DNA from: Pseudopedobacter sp965218985
GTDB taxonomy: Bacteria; Bacteroidota; Bacteroidia; Sphingobacteriales; Sphingobacteriaceae
Length of the DNA: 64,000 nt
Assembly: GCA_965218985.1 (NCBI GenBank)
Contig: CBDCMP010000004.1
Location: 62,001-126,000 of the forward strand
Reading direction: 5' to 3'
Shown here piece by piece: positions 8,706 through 17,767 of this stretch (position 1 is its first letter; each line of letters starts with the position of its first letter). The notes under the pieces are model-generated. The model was not told the DNA's origin and did no database searches. It saw only the letters and a list, made by a program, of their open reading frames with translations. Both the position numbers and the translations under genes were made by a program.

Positions 8706-10108
8706 TTCCTATTTTCCTTTTTCTGATCTTTTTTTATCCTCTGTTTTGTCTGTTTCGGAATGAACATTTCGTATTCGTCAGCATTGCCGATGGTTTGCAT
8801 CTTTCTGCCAAATTTCACATTCAATCCAATATAAAAGTTTGCTCTGGGAATGCCAGATCCAATCTCCCCATCTTTTTTCAGATAACCTTTCACGAATTGA
8901 TAAGAGGGAAGAACTTGTTCAGAACCTATATAAAACTCGGCGTTGGGTGACTTGATCAACAGCTGTGTCCCCAGATTCCATTTTGTGTTTAAATCATAAA
9001 TGCCATTTATACTAAAGATGAAAGCATTTTTCTTGAAGTTATTGAGCAAAGCGATTTGACCTTCGTTTTGAAAGGCACTTTTTGAAATAACAAAAACGGG
9101 AGTGTAGAAATCAAAGGTTTGAGAGCCTGCAAGCTCAATTTTGGTGTTGATGGGAGAGCTGAATCCTTTTTTAGATTCAGTGGAATCTATGATCGCTCCG
9201 AATTCATTGAAGAACTGATTGTACGAATTATTGCTTCCTGCATCCACATGGATCATGTTGTCCACTTTATAAACCGAGGAGTTCTTGCTCCAATGAATGA
9301 AACCTAAGTCTTTGATGTTAAAGGTAAGGTAAGCACCTTTTTTAGAGGTATATGATGTTCCGCCACTTATCCCCAGCCCCACATTTCTTAAGTTAGGATA
9401 GAGGTATCTGAAATGAAAATCACCGTTTCCAAAACTTGATTTATAGGATCCCTTTAAATAAGTATCATAGGATCCGTCAGAATTTATTTGTAATTGCGAA
9501 GATTCCGTATTGATCTTATTGTAGGTTAGTCCGCTCAATAGGCTGATTTTTCCTCCAAATGCCCAACGGTCATTATGATTCTCCCGGTAGTTCGCGCTTA
9601 ATTGCCAATAAGACTGATTGAAGCCTTTGTTATTTAAAATGCCGGAATAGGTTGATTTTTGAAAATTTTGATAAGAATCCACCAATGCCAGAGATTCATT
9701 GGTGATTTTCACATTCGCCTCTTCATTGAATTTTAGAGAGAAACCTAATTCACGATTGTATTTCACTGTTTTGAATATCCTGAAAGAAAACAGATAAAAA
9801 CCTCCATTTAAATTTAAATGGTTGGTTTCTCCGGCACCCAGGTTTTTGATATCTCTGCCATAAAAGCTGCGGGTAAATATCAATTTTTTAAAGGCAGATT
9901 CTGCAGAACCGCCCTTGAAATATAAAAAGATGTTGGCAGCAGGGAGAAGGTTTATCGCATACTTTCTGCTCAGGCCAGTTTGAAAGCTCCGTTGAACCGG
10001 ATTTTCAAAAGCATCAAATTGAGTTCCGGTGTGCGTCAGGGCTATTTGTTGGCACTTCACTGCTAATGGCAATAGAATGATTGACGCCAAAAGCTTAAAT
10101 TTCATCAT
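8702..10108 (-). CDS. Predicted outer-membrane beta-barrel protein (DUF5723-like), function unknown
   Basis: About 468 aa from ATG 10108. It has a signal peptide (MMKFKLLASIILLPLAVKC) followed by QQIALTHTGTQFDAFENPVQ. The rest is alternating hydrophobic/aromatic strands (for example RANFYIGLNVKFGRKM near the end), as in an outer-membrane barrel. The overall look resembles the DUF5723 group of Bacteroidota envelope proteins; that assignment is from memory of the family and is only moderately certain. A basic/polar tail (KQTKQRIKKDQKKENRN) extends past the last strand. It follows the unknown membrane-anchored gene at 10158-11777 by 49 bp on the same strand, so the two are probably co-transcribed. 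Confidence 0.65.
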   Translation of the reverse strand: MMKFKLLASIILLPLAVKCQQIALTHTGTQFDAFENPVQRSFQTGLSRKYAINLLPAANIFLYFKGGSAESAFKKLIFTRSFYGRDIKNLGAGETNHLNLNGGFYLFSFRIFKTVKYNRELGFSLKFNEEANVKITNESLALVDSYQNFQKSTYSGILNNKGFNQSYWQLSANYRENHNDRWAFGGKISLLSGLTYNKINTESSQLQINSDGSYDTYLKGSYKSSFGNGDFHFRYLYPNLRNVGLGISGGTSYTSKKGAYLTFNIKDLGFIHWSKNSSVYKVDNMIHVDAGSNNSYNQFFNEFGAIIDSTESKKGFSSPINTKIELAGSQTFDFYTPVFVISKSAFQNEGQIALLNNFKKNAFIFSINGIYDLNTKWNLGTQLLIKSPNAEFYIGSEQVLPSYQFVKGYLKKDGEIGSGIPRANFYIGLNVKFGRKMQTIGNADEYEMFIPKQTKQRIKKDQKKENRN

Positions 10109-10157
10109 TTTTATCAACTTTATTAATTAAATAATAGGTAGATGATGCTGGTTTATT

Positions 10158-11777
10158 TTACTGATAAAGTGAATCACGCATCAATGAATCTACGGAGGGA
10201 AGCGAATTTTGCTTTTCAGGAATCTTGCTCATGTATAAATTGGTAAAGAACTTATCTTTATCGGAACTGAATTGTATAGCTAACCCATAAATATGATGCC
10301 AATTATAATCTTCACTTTTAAAACGCCTATATGATGAACCACTTAGGAACGATTTGATAATGGCTTTCGCATTGCTGTTGTGAATGAAATAAAATATATT
10401 GCCCTGATTGGAAAGATATTGTTGAAAAACGATGTTTTTATCTGTCCTGTTCAAAAAATTCTGATCATTATAGGTTTTTAAAAACTGTTTTAAGGCAGTG
10501 ATGTTGTTAGCCACCAATAAATGGTTCTCCACTAAAACATAGTAAGGCCGCTGGAAAAATTTAAAAGGATCTCCCAGAAAATAATACAGGAGGTAAGAGT
10601 CATCAAAATGCCTGATATTGTCCGCAGATTCAGAGCTGATGGTTGATAACAGAAAAGACAATCTATTCATATTGTTGGTTTTCACAATCCCGATTTTGTC
10701 CCCCGAAGCTAAACGGATCACACCAAACTCGCTACCTAATACAGGGAGCAATTCCTTTTCTATATTGATGGAATGCTTTTTAGTGATGTTATCTAGTTGC
10801 ATCTTTAATTTCTGCGATTCTTTTCTTCTCTGGAAAAGCTGGTTTAAACCGGATTTGAATTTCTTGAAATCTGAAACATAGTAAAAAGAATAGCTGGCCA
10901 CATCATAGGGAAGAATGTTCTTAAGTGTACTGGCACCAGGTTGCTGACTTAAGAAGAGGTTAAAATAATTAGTCGCTTTTTGATTCACACTGGTCAACCC
11001 GCTGAACATAAAAGCATCACTTTGATAATTGATGTTCAATGAGGCGGTTGCATCAATTGATTTCAAGGCAAAGGTCTCTGAAGGGTTCTTTTTATCAGAG
11101 AAATTGTTGAGGAAACCCGGAAGCTTGCTGAAATTGATATAAAGATTCGCGATTGAATTTTTATTTCTTTGATTTTTATAGTCGACAAGAAAATTTTTAT
11201 TCTCTTTTCCTGATTGGATCAATTCTTTGCTTCTCTTCACTAAACTTTCGTCAAAGCTGCCAATAAGTTTAGCATGGTTGATGATGAAGTGAAAATTAGA
11301 TTTGTTATTAAAACCTATTTCGTAAGTTGGATTGTTTACATCAGCATCCTTATTCAGCTTATATTTCGATCTGAGGATTGCTATGAAATCCGCTTCTGTA
11401 AGCTCAGCATCGTTGGCAAAAGGTGCCACAATAAGAATATCAGCCTTGTTATGATCTGTTTGGTGTAAAGAAAAGAAGATGTCACTCTTTAAAAAAGAGG
11501 GGGATAATGCAGCATCATCCACAAAAATAAGCTTCAATGCATTTAAATGCTCCAAACTATTATCACCCAATACATCTCTGAACAAGGCAAAATCTTTGAA
11601 AATATTATAAAAATAATTCTCATTCTTATATTCGAAAACCAAAGAGGCATCTTCAGGAATCACGCTGAATATTTTTTCACTGGAGTATTCTGTGGCGGAT
11701 AGATTTTTGAAATAGAGCCATGAAACAGCTGCAATTCCTAAAATAAGTACGCTTATGATAACGATAATTCTCTTCAT
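10158..11777 (-). CDS. Membrane-anchored hypothetical protein (DUF3352-like)
   Basis: A 539-aa protein with one N-terminal hydrophobic segment (MKRIIVIISVLILGIAAVSW) and no lipobox. It is therefore probably anchored in the inner membrane with a large periplasmic domain. The body begins EKIFSVIPEDASLVFEYKN, which recalls DUF3352-type proteins that open with a phrase about preventing or measuring small displacements near a membrane (PxDAxxVxxxxN). I do not recognise an enzymatic motif. It is the first gene of a two-gene unit with the downstream barrel protein, suggesting a shared envelope role. It faces a divergent DUF423 gene across a 95-bp gap. Confidence 0.6.
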   Translation of the reverse strand: MKRIIVIISVLILGIAAVSWLYFKNLSATEYSSEKIFSVIPEDASLVFEYKNENYFYNIFKDFALFRDVLGDNSLEHLNALKLIFVDDAALSPSFLKSDIFFSLHQTDHNKADILIVAPFANDAELTEADFIAILRSKYKLNKDADVNNPTYEIGFNNKSNFHFIINHAKLIGSFDESLVKRSKELIQSGKENKNFLVDYKNQRNKNSIANLYINFSKLPGFLNNFSDKKNPSETFALKSIDATASLNINYQSDAFMFSGLTSVNQKATNYFNLFLSQQPGASTLKNILPYDVASYSFYYVSDFKKFKSGLNQLFQRRKESQKLKMQLDNITKKHSINIEKELLPVLGSEFGVIRLASGDKIGIVKTNNMNRLSFLLSTISSESADNIRHFDDSYLLYYFLGDPFKFFQRPYYVLVENHLLVANNITALKQFLKTYNDQNFLNRTDKNIVFQQYLSNQGNIFYFIHNSNAKAIIKSFLSGSSYRRFKSEDYNWHHIYGLAIQFSSDKDKFFTNLYMSKIPEKQNSLPSVDSLMRDSLYQ

Positions 11778-11872
11778 GGGTGCAGGTCCTTAGCTACAAA
11801 AATAGATTTTTACATTGAAGGCTGAAAATTGAAGCCATCTTTATTAAATTAGCGGAACCTTCAAACACAATT

Positions 11873-12259
11873 ATGAATAAGAGAATCATTATCATTTCTG
11901 CCATTTTTGGCACATTAGCCGTTATTTTAGGTGCTTTTGGAGCACATAGTTTGAAGCAGGTTCTATTACCAGAACAAATGGAGATTTGGCACACGGGTGT
12001 TCAATATCATTTTTACCATACTTTCGCACTATTGTTTTTATCTACATTCGGGAGGTTTAAGAACACCATCATTAACTTTTCCTCCTATTGCTTCATTGGC
12101 GGGATTTTACTTTTCAGCGGTTCGCTCTACCTATTGGCCACAAAGGACCTCCTAGGGATCAGTAGTGCTGGAATTTTAGGTCCCATCACCCCAATTGGAG
12201 GCTTATTTTTCATTTTGGGCTGGTTAAGCTTGCTACTTGCGGCTTTTAAAGATAAATAG
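11873..12259 (+). CDS. DUF423 family inner-membrane protein
   Basis: Small integral membrane protein of 128 aa with four predicted transmembrane segments. The family pattern GAFGAHSLK (about residues 21-29) and WHTGVQYHFYHTFALL is clear, as is the later G-rich LGPITPIGGLFFILGWLSLL. DUF423 (E. coli YgdD type) has no firmly known function. Its stop codon directly abuts the priA ATG (no gap), so the two genes are likely translated from one message. Confidence 0.9.
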   Translation: MNKRIIIISAIFGTLAVILGAFGAHSLKQVLLPEQMEIWHTGVQYHFYHTFALLFLSTFGRFKNTIINFSSYCFIGGILLFSGSLYLLATKDLLGISSAGILGPITPIGGLFFILGWLSLLLAAFKDK

Positions 12260-14737
12260 ATGATTGAATTTGATGCATCAGCACAAAGGAGCACTTTATT
12301 TGTAGAAGTGATTTTACCTTTGGCGATTCCCCAAACATACACTTATAGAGTCCCCGTGGCTTTAAATGATGATGCCGAACAAGGCAGAAGGGCGGTGGTT
12401 CAATTTGGGAAAAGCAAAATTTACACGGCCATCATTCATTCAGTATCTGAACTGGCACCTGTGAAATATGAAGCGAAGTACTTGATTGATATCATTGACG
12501 AAAAACCAATTGTTCACCAGGCCCAGCTGGAGTTTTGGCAGTGGATCGCTGATTATTATCTATGTACTTTAGGTGAGGTGATGGCTGCCGCTTTACCATC
12601 AGCACTCAAACTGGCCAGTGAGACCCGGGTGGTTTTAAACCTGGATCATGGCGTGGATAAAAGTACCTTGAATGATAAAGAGTTCCTGATTTTGGATGCT
12701 TTAGAGTTGAGACATGAACTAAGCATTAGTGAAATCGCAAAAATCCTGGCACAAAAATCGGTATTCCCCTTGCTCAGAGGCCTGCTGGACAAAAAAGTTA
12801 TTTTCATCTCCGAAGAGATCAACGAAAAGTATCAACTTAAAAAAGTCGCTCTCCTCCATTTAAATGATTTTTACGAGGATAAAGAGCACCTAAAACAATT
12901 ATTTGCCATTCTTGAAAAAGCACCTAAGCAAGTGGATGCTTTGTTGGCTTATCTAAAATTAAAAAAGGGGCAGAAAGAGGTCAGGAAAACAGCACTTATC
13001 GAAGCTGCAGGAGTGAGCGCTGCGGTAATAAAATCCCTGCTGGATAAGGAGATTTTTATACAAACAGATCAAGTAGTGAGCCGCTTTGCAGCTGTTGATG
13101 ACTCGATCATTTCTGATTTCATTTTAAGTGAAGAACAAAAACAGGCATTCACCCAGGTCAAAAAATCATTCGAAGAAAAGGCAGTAGTGCTATTACATGG
13201 TGTTACCTCGTCCGGAAAAACACAAATCTATATCCGGTTGATCGAAGATTTTCTGGCTGAAGGGAGACAGGTTTTATACCTATTGCCAGAGATCGCATTA
13301 ACCGGACAGATGATAGACAGGTTGCAAATTTATTTTGGTAATCAAATCATCGTTTATCATAGTAAATTCAATGATAATGAAAGGGCAGAGATGTGGCAAA
13401 AAGTTTTGAATAAAGAAGTGAAGATCGTGTTGGGGGCAAGGTCGTCTATATTTCTTCCTTTTAATGACTTGGGTTTGATCATCATTGATGAGGAGCATGA
13501 AGCAAGTTTTAAACAATATGATCCTGCTCCGAGATATCATGCCCGTGATGCGGCCATCATTTTAGGAAGTATGATGAAGGCAAAGGTATTGTTAGGTTCG
13601 GCGACACCGGCATTAGAGACTTATTTCAACGCATTGAATGATAAGTATGGGTTAGTGAGACTATCCCATCGGTTCGGTGGTGTTCAATCACCTGAGATCG
13701 AAGTGGTGAGTATCGCTGAAGAGAAAAACAGGAAACTGATCAAAGAAAATTTTACCAGTGTATTGTTAGCACAATTACAAATCACACTAGCCAAAAGCGA
13801 ACAGGTCATTCTTTTTCAAAACAGGAGGGGCTATGTTCCGGTACTGATTTGTAAAACTTGTGGAAACATTCCAAAGTGTATCAACTGTGATGTGAGTTTG
13901 ACCTATCATAAAGCTTCCGGAAAATTGCACTGTCATTATTGTGGGTACAGGGAAGACAACATCACGGAGTGTCCTGCCTGTGGCTCTAAGCACATCGAGT
14001 ATAAAGGGCTGGGTACAGAGAAAGTGGAGGATGATCTGAAAGTGCTGCTCCCTGAGGTCAAAATCAGAAGGATGGATTATGACACCACACGCAATAAAAA
14101 TGCACATCAGAAGATTTTGAATGATTTTGAAGATCGAAAAATTGAGGTATTAGTAGGCACGCAGATGGTGGCTAAAGGTTTGGATTTTGATAACATTACC
14201 CTGATTGGGATCATCAATGCCGATGGGATGATTAATTACCCTGATTTCAGAGCTTTTGAAAGAAGCTTTCAGATGCTTTCGCAGGTTGCAGGGCGGGCTG
14301 GGAGAAGAGATAAGAGGGGAAAAGTCATCATCCAAACTTATGATTTAAAACATAGGATCATTAAACAGGTAATAACCAACGATTACGAAGGAATGTTCCG
14401 GGAGGAGATGATGGAGCGTAAGCAATTTAAATATCCTCCATATTATAAAATCATTCGACTGGATATTAAACATAAGGATTTAGGAAAGCTGTTGATGATA
14501 GCTGAAGCCTTTGCCAGAGAGCTGAAGCAAAATCTCGGGGAAATGATCTTAGGTCCGCAATCTCCTCTGATAGGGAGAATCAGGAACCATTATATTCAAA
14601 GCATCATCATTAAAATTGACTGGAGTAATCAGTCCGTCTCCAAAATTAAAAATCTTCTCAAAGAGAAATTAAGTTTGTTTGAGGTCGATAAATTAAATAA
14701 AGGGGCTTTCGTAGTGGTTGATGTTGATCCTTACTGA
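12260..14737 (+). CDS. priA: Primosomal replication restart helicase PriA
   Basis: PriA (825 aa) is a 3'-5' superfamily 2 helicase that recognises stalled forks and reloads the replicative helicase. N-terminal residues 1-105 are the 3' DNA-binding domain (VILPLAIPQTYTYRVP). Walker A (GVTSSGKT) is at about residues 314-321, and the Walker B DEEH box is at about 408. The zinc-binding insert has eight cysteines from about residue 531 to 575 (CKTCGNIPKCINC ... CHYCG ... CPACGS). The helicase motif GTQMVAKGLDFDN and the VAGRAGR motif follow. Length and domain order are normal. It starts immediately after the DUF423 gene. Confidence 0.97.
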   Translation: MIEFDASAQRSTLFVEVILPLAIPQTYTYRVPVALNDDAEQGRRAVVQFGKSKIYTAIIHSVSELAPVKYEAKYLIDIIDEKPIVHQAQLEFWQWIADYYLCTLGEVMAAALPSALKLASETRVVLNLDHGVDKSTLNDKEFLILDALELRHELSISEIAKILAQKSVFPLLRGLLDKKVIFISEEINEKYQLKKVALLHLNDFYEDKEHLKQLFAILEKAPKQVDALLAYLKLKKGQKEVRKTALIEAAGVSAAVIKSLLDKEIFIQTDQVVSRFAAVDDSIISDFILSEEQKQAFTQVKKSFEEKAVVLLHGVTSSGKTQIYIRLIEDFLAEGRQVLYLLPEIALTGQMIDRLQIYFGNQIIVYHSKFNDNERAEMWQKVLNKEVKIVLGARSSIFLPFNDLGLIIIDEEHEASFKQYDPAPRYHARDAAIILGSMMKAKVLLGSATPALETYFNALNDKYGLVRLSHRFGGVQSPEIEVVSIAEEKNRKLIKENFTSVLLAQLQITLAKSEQVILFQNRRGYVPVLICKTCGNIPKCINCDVSLTYHKASGKLHCHYCGYREDNITECPACGSKHIEYKGLGTEKVEDDLKVLLPEVKIRRMDYDTTRNKNAHQKILNDFEDRKIEVLVGTQMVAKGLDFDNITLIGIINADGMINYPDFRAFERSFQMLSQVAGRAGRRDKRGKVIIQTYDLKHRIIKQVITNDYEGMFREEMMERKQFKYPPYYKIIRLDIKHKDLGKLLMIAEAFARELKQNLGEMILGPQSPLIGRIRNHYIQSIIIKIDWSNQSVSKIKNLLKEKLSLFEVDKLNKGAFVVVDVDPY

Positions 14738-14936
14738 TTTTTAATGCTCCCCAAAATTAGACTGTAAAAACAATCCCAAAGCACAGGTGTCAAATTTCCA
14801 GTTTTTAAAGTGATTGACCGATAACGCCATGTGGTGCTCATCATACTTTTTTTAGATGAAATGATTGTAATCCAGTGATTTAATCCTGATTAAAATTAAT
14901 TGGGAAGTTAAAAGAAGAAAATTGCGTTGTAGATTC

Positions 14937-14944
14937 TATTTTTG
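14937..14944 (+). promoter_or_regulatory. Putative -7 box of pcm, 5 bp from the start codon
   Basis: TATTTTTG matches TAnnTTTG. Only five bases separate it from the ATG at 14950, so transcription from it would begin at or next to the start codon. I see no well-spaced TTG -33 element. Confidence 0.4.
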
Positions 14945-14949
14945 CTCAG

Positions 14950-15606
14950 ATGGCATACAGGTTTGTTGATAATTATCGGGAGCGGGGCGCAAGGAAAAAG
15001 CTGGTGAAGTACCTGCAGGAGAAAGGGATTTCTGACCAAAGGGTTTTAAATGCCATTGGTAAAGTCAAAAGGCATTATTTTTTTGACGAGACTTTCTGGG
15101 CTCAGGCTTATCTGGATAAGGCTTTTCCAATTGGCGAGGGACAAACCATCTCTAATCCATATACCGTTGCCTACCAGAGTGAATTGTTGCACATTAAATC
15201 TGGTGATAAAGTGCTGGAAATAGGGACAGGTTGTGGTTACCAAACCTGCGTTTTATCAGAGCTTGGAGCAAATGTGTTCACCATAGAACGACAGGAGAAA
15301 TTGTATCAAAGAACGATACAAGTTTTGCCACATATTGGTTATCATCCACACTTTTTCTTGGGAGATGGTTCGAGGGGAATCGCCGGACATGCACCCTATG
15401 ATAAAATCATAGTCACTGCCGGAGCACCATTAGTGCCGCAAATATTATTGCGCCAATTGAAAGTGGGTGGAATAATGGTAATTCCCGTAGGGGACGAGAA
15501 AGAGCAAAAAATGGTGACCGTACTGAGAGCGGGGGAGAATGATTTCGACAAAATCGTACTGGATACTTTCAGATTTGTCCCGCTTTTAGGAGACCAAGCC
15601 TGGTGA
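14950..15606 (+). CDS. pcm: Protein-L-isoaspartate O-methyltransferase
   Basis: A 218-aa SAM-dependent methyltransferase that methylates the isoaspartyl carboxyl group in aged proteins, starting their repair. The SAM-binding motif VLEIGTGCGYQT is at about residues 87-98, preceded by the family motif GEGQTISNPYTVAYQSELL. The later GDGSRGIAGHAPYDKIIVTAGAP and GGIMVIPVGD complete the signature. A 212-bp non-coding stretch lies between priA and this gene. It probably stands alone. Confidence 0.94.
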   Translation: MAYRFVDNYRERGARKKLVKYLQEKGISDQRVLNAIGKVKRHYFFDETFWAQAYLDKAFPIGEGQTISNPYTVAYQSELLHIKSGDKVLEIGTGCGYQTCVLSELGANVFTIERQEKLYQRTIQVLPHIGYHPHFFLGDGSRGIAGHAPYDKIIVTAGAPLVPQILLRQLKVGGIMVIPVGDEKEQKMVTVLRAGENDFDKIVLDTFRFVPLLGDQAW

Positions 15607-15705
15607 TCAAGTTCATTATTCCCAAAAATCTATCATTCGGGTCTGTTTAAACTATTCAAATTAAAAAGAGCCTGAATAATTATACCAATGAATAAGCTTA
15701 TAAAC

Positions 15706-16158
15706 TTAATGATGCTTCATCGCTTTATCCATTTCCCTTTTCACATCCTTCTCCTTAAGGGAGTCTCTCTTGTCGAAAGCCTTTTTACCCTGAGCTAAAG
15801 CAATCTCCATTTTAGCAAATCCCCGCTGGTTGATGAATATTTTTAAGGGGATGATGGTCAATCCTTTATCCTCTCCTTTTACCACCAGTTTTTTCAGTTC
15901 TTTTTTATGGAGCAAAAGCTTGCGATCTCTTTTAGCTTCGTGGTTGTAGAAGGATCCATGTGAATATTCTGAGATATGCAGATTTCTTACATAAAGTTCG
16001 CTGTTTATAAATGTACAAAATGAGTCGCTGATATTCGCCTTGCCTTCTCTAATAGATTTTATTTCGGTTCCCAATAATTTGATGCCAGCTATAAAAGTCT
16101 CTAAAATATGATATTCAAAACTGGCTTTCTTGTTTCTGATGTTGATGTCTGATGTCAT
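15706..16158 (-). CDS. smpB: SsrA-binding protein SmpB
   Basis: A 150-aa small protein that binds tmRNA and is required for trans-translation rescue of stalled ribosomes. It has the conserved NKKASFEYHILETFIAGI start, the GTEIKSIREGKANISDSF motif and the HDRKLLLHKKE-like segment (here RDRKLLLHKKEL). The basic C-terminal tail (about residue 125 onward, KKAFDKRDSLKEKDVKREM) enters the mRNA channel. No tmRNA gene is seen in the window. Confidence 0.97.
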   Translation of the reverse strand: MTSDINIRNKKASFEYHILETFIAGIKLLGTEIKSIREGKANISDSFCTFINSELYVRNLHISEYSHGSFYNHEAKRDRKLLLHKKELKKLVVKGEDKGLTIIPLKIFINQRGFAKMEIALAQGKKAFDKRDSLKEKDVKREMDKAMKHH

Positions 16159-16181
16159 GTGATGTTCCTCTTTCTGCTATG

Positions 16182-16189
16182 CAAAGATA
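16182..16189 (-). promoter_or_regulatory. -7 box of smpB promoter
   Basis: On the minus strand, TATCTTTG matches TAnnTTTG exactly and lies 23 bp before the smpB start. No clear TTG is seen at the -33 position. Confidence 0.55.
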
Positions 16190-16295
16190 AACTTATCTCT
16201 TATTTTATCAGGATTAATCCAGTCTCCCACCCGCGTAGGAATTTTTTAAAACAAAATCAAGCTGTGCTCCATTCTTTAATCAAATTCTCTTTCAT

Positions 16296-16901
16296 ATGGC
16301 TACGTTGATCATTTTGAGGCATGGACAATCCGAATATAATTTAAGAAATCTTTTTACCGGCTGGAGTGATATAGGTATCTCCTCCCATGGGGCAGAAGAA
16401 GCCAAACAGGCTGCAATCAAGATTAAAGATGAAGAATTCGACATCATTTACACTTCAAACCTTAAAAGAGCATGGGAGACTTTGAATATCATCGTTCAGG
16501 CAGATGGATTTGAAAAGATCCCCATTATTAAAACCCAGGCCTTTAATGAAAGGCGATATGGAGATTTGGAAGGGAAGAATAAGCAAGATATTATTGATAA
16601 GTTTGGAGCGGAACAAGTCCACCTCTGGAGACGGTCTTATGATGTCGCCCCTCCAAATGGAGAAAGCTTGAAAGATACTTATGATCGTGTGGTCCCTTAT
16701 TATCAAAAAGAGGTGGAGATCAAGCTTAAAAATGGAGATGAAGTGTTGATTGTTGCTCATGGCAACAGTTTAAGAGCTTTGATGATGTATTTGGAGAAAC
16801 TTACCCCTGAAGAGATTTTAGAGGTTAATTTGCCGACAGGAATCCCGAGAAAGTATATATTTGACGGAAATTTGAATTTATTGAAGGTTGATGATTTATA
16901 A
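16296..16901 (+). CDS. gpmA: 2,3-bisphosphoglycerate-dependent phosphoglycerate mutase (histidine phosphatase superfamily)
   Basis: A 201-aa enzyme interconverting 3- and 2-phosphoglycerate in glycolysis. The catalytic RHGQSEYNLRNLFTGWSD is at about residues 8-25 (His nucleophile in RHG). The ERRYGDLEGKNK motif at about 85-96 and the second catalytic histidine in VAHGNSLRALMMYLE are also present. It is shorter than the E. coli GpmA (250 aa) but matches the compact form common in Bacteroidota. The next gene begins 4 bp after its stop. A broader-specificity phosphatase is possible but the GWSD motif favours a mutase. Confidence 0.9.
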   Translation: MATLIILRHGQSEYNLRNLFTGWSDIGISSHGAEEAKQAAIKIKDEEFDIIYTSNLKRAWETLNIIVQADGFEKIPIIKTQAFNERRYGDLEGKNKQDIIDKFGAEQVHLWRRSYDVAPPNGESLKDTYDRVVPYYQKEVEIKLKNGDEVLIVAHGNSLRALMMYLEKLTPEEILEVNLPTGIPRKYIFDGNLNLLKVDDL

Positions 16902-16905
16902 TGAC

Positions 16906-17766
16906 ATGAGCATGAAGTTAAGGTGGAGTACCCTGTTTTTGTTGCTGATCCTTGTTATCTCGGTTAAAGCCTCCGCTCAGTTTAATATATATCCAAAAGG
17001 AAATCTATTCATCATAGGTGGTGGGGAACGTTCGCCCGAGCTGATCAATGAAATGGTAAAAACTGCTCAATTACGGGCAAAAGATAATATTGTAGTACTT
17101 CCAATGGCTGCCTCAGAACCTGATTCTGCTTTCAGGTACATTGCTTCACAATTAGCCCGGGTTTGCGGAAACCCCATTGTGAATTTGAATTTTGATGAAG
17201 CCAGTGTGAATAATCCCAGTTGGCTGGATACTTTAGGAACGGCAAAATTAATTTACATTCCCGGAGGAGATCAAAACAGATTTATGAAGATCGTATTGAA
17301 CACCCCTGTTTATGATGCCATTCACCGGGCTTATCACAATGGAAGCACCATTGCCGGCACCAGTGCAGGAGCAGCGGTAATGAGTGAATATATGATCACA
17401 GGGAAGGAACTTTTAGGAGATACCACGTATTATTCCACATTCCAAAAGCTTTGGAATGATGATATAGCGTTTGAACAAGGCTTAGGGCTATTGGACTCAG
17501 TGATCATAGATCAGCATTTTATCAAAAGAAGCCGGTATAACCGGTTGATAACCGCCTTAAATGCACACCCAAATTATGATTGTATTGGTATTGATGAGGG
17601 AACTGCCCTGGTGGTGCACCAGCATACCGCAAGAATAGTGGGAGAAAGCCAGGTCATCAAATTATCTGAACCAAAAAACTTAAATGTGACTTCAAACGGA
17701 TTGATCAAATTTCAGGATGTGAAGTTCAGCATCTTCACAGACGGAGATTCTTTTTTTATCAAATGA
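16906..17766 (+). CDS. Cyanophycinase-like serine peptidase (family S51)
   Basis: A 286-aa protein from ATG 16906 (16912 is also possible). It has a signal peptide (LRWSTLFLLLILVISVKASA followed by QF), so it is exported to the periplasm. The S51 fold is shown by FIIGGGERSPELI near the N-terminus, YIPGGDQNRFM, and the nucleophile motif GTSAGAAVMSEYM at about residues 151-163. DQHFIKRSRYNRL is the conserved region after it. Known cyanophycinases cleave the beta-Asp-Arg dipeptide from cyanophycin. No cyanophycin synthetase is seen nearby, so the natural substrate may be another beta-aspartyl peptide. It is probably co-transcribed with gpmA (4 bp between stop and start). Confidence 0.88.
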   Translation: MSMKLRWSTLFLLLILVISVKASAQFNIYPKGNLFIIGGGERSPELINEMVKTAQLRAKDNIVVLPMAASEPDSAFRYIASQLARVCGNPIVNLNFDEASVNNPSWLDTLGTAKLIYIPGGDQNRFMKIVLNTPVYDAIHRAYHNGSTIAGTSAGAAVMSEYMITGKELLGDTTYYSTFQKLWNDDIAFEQGLGLLDSVIIDQHFIKRSRYNRLITALNAHPNYDCIGIDEGTALVVHQHTARIVGESQVIKLSEPKNLNVTSNGLIKFQDVKFSIFTDGDSFFIK

Positions 17767-17767
17767 T

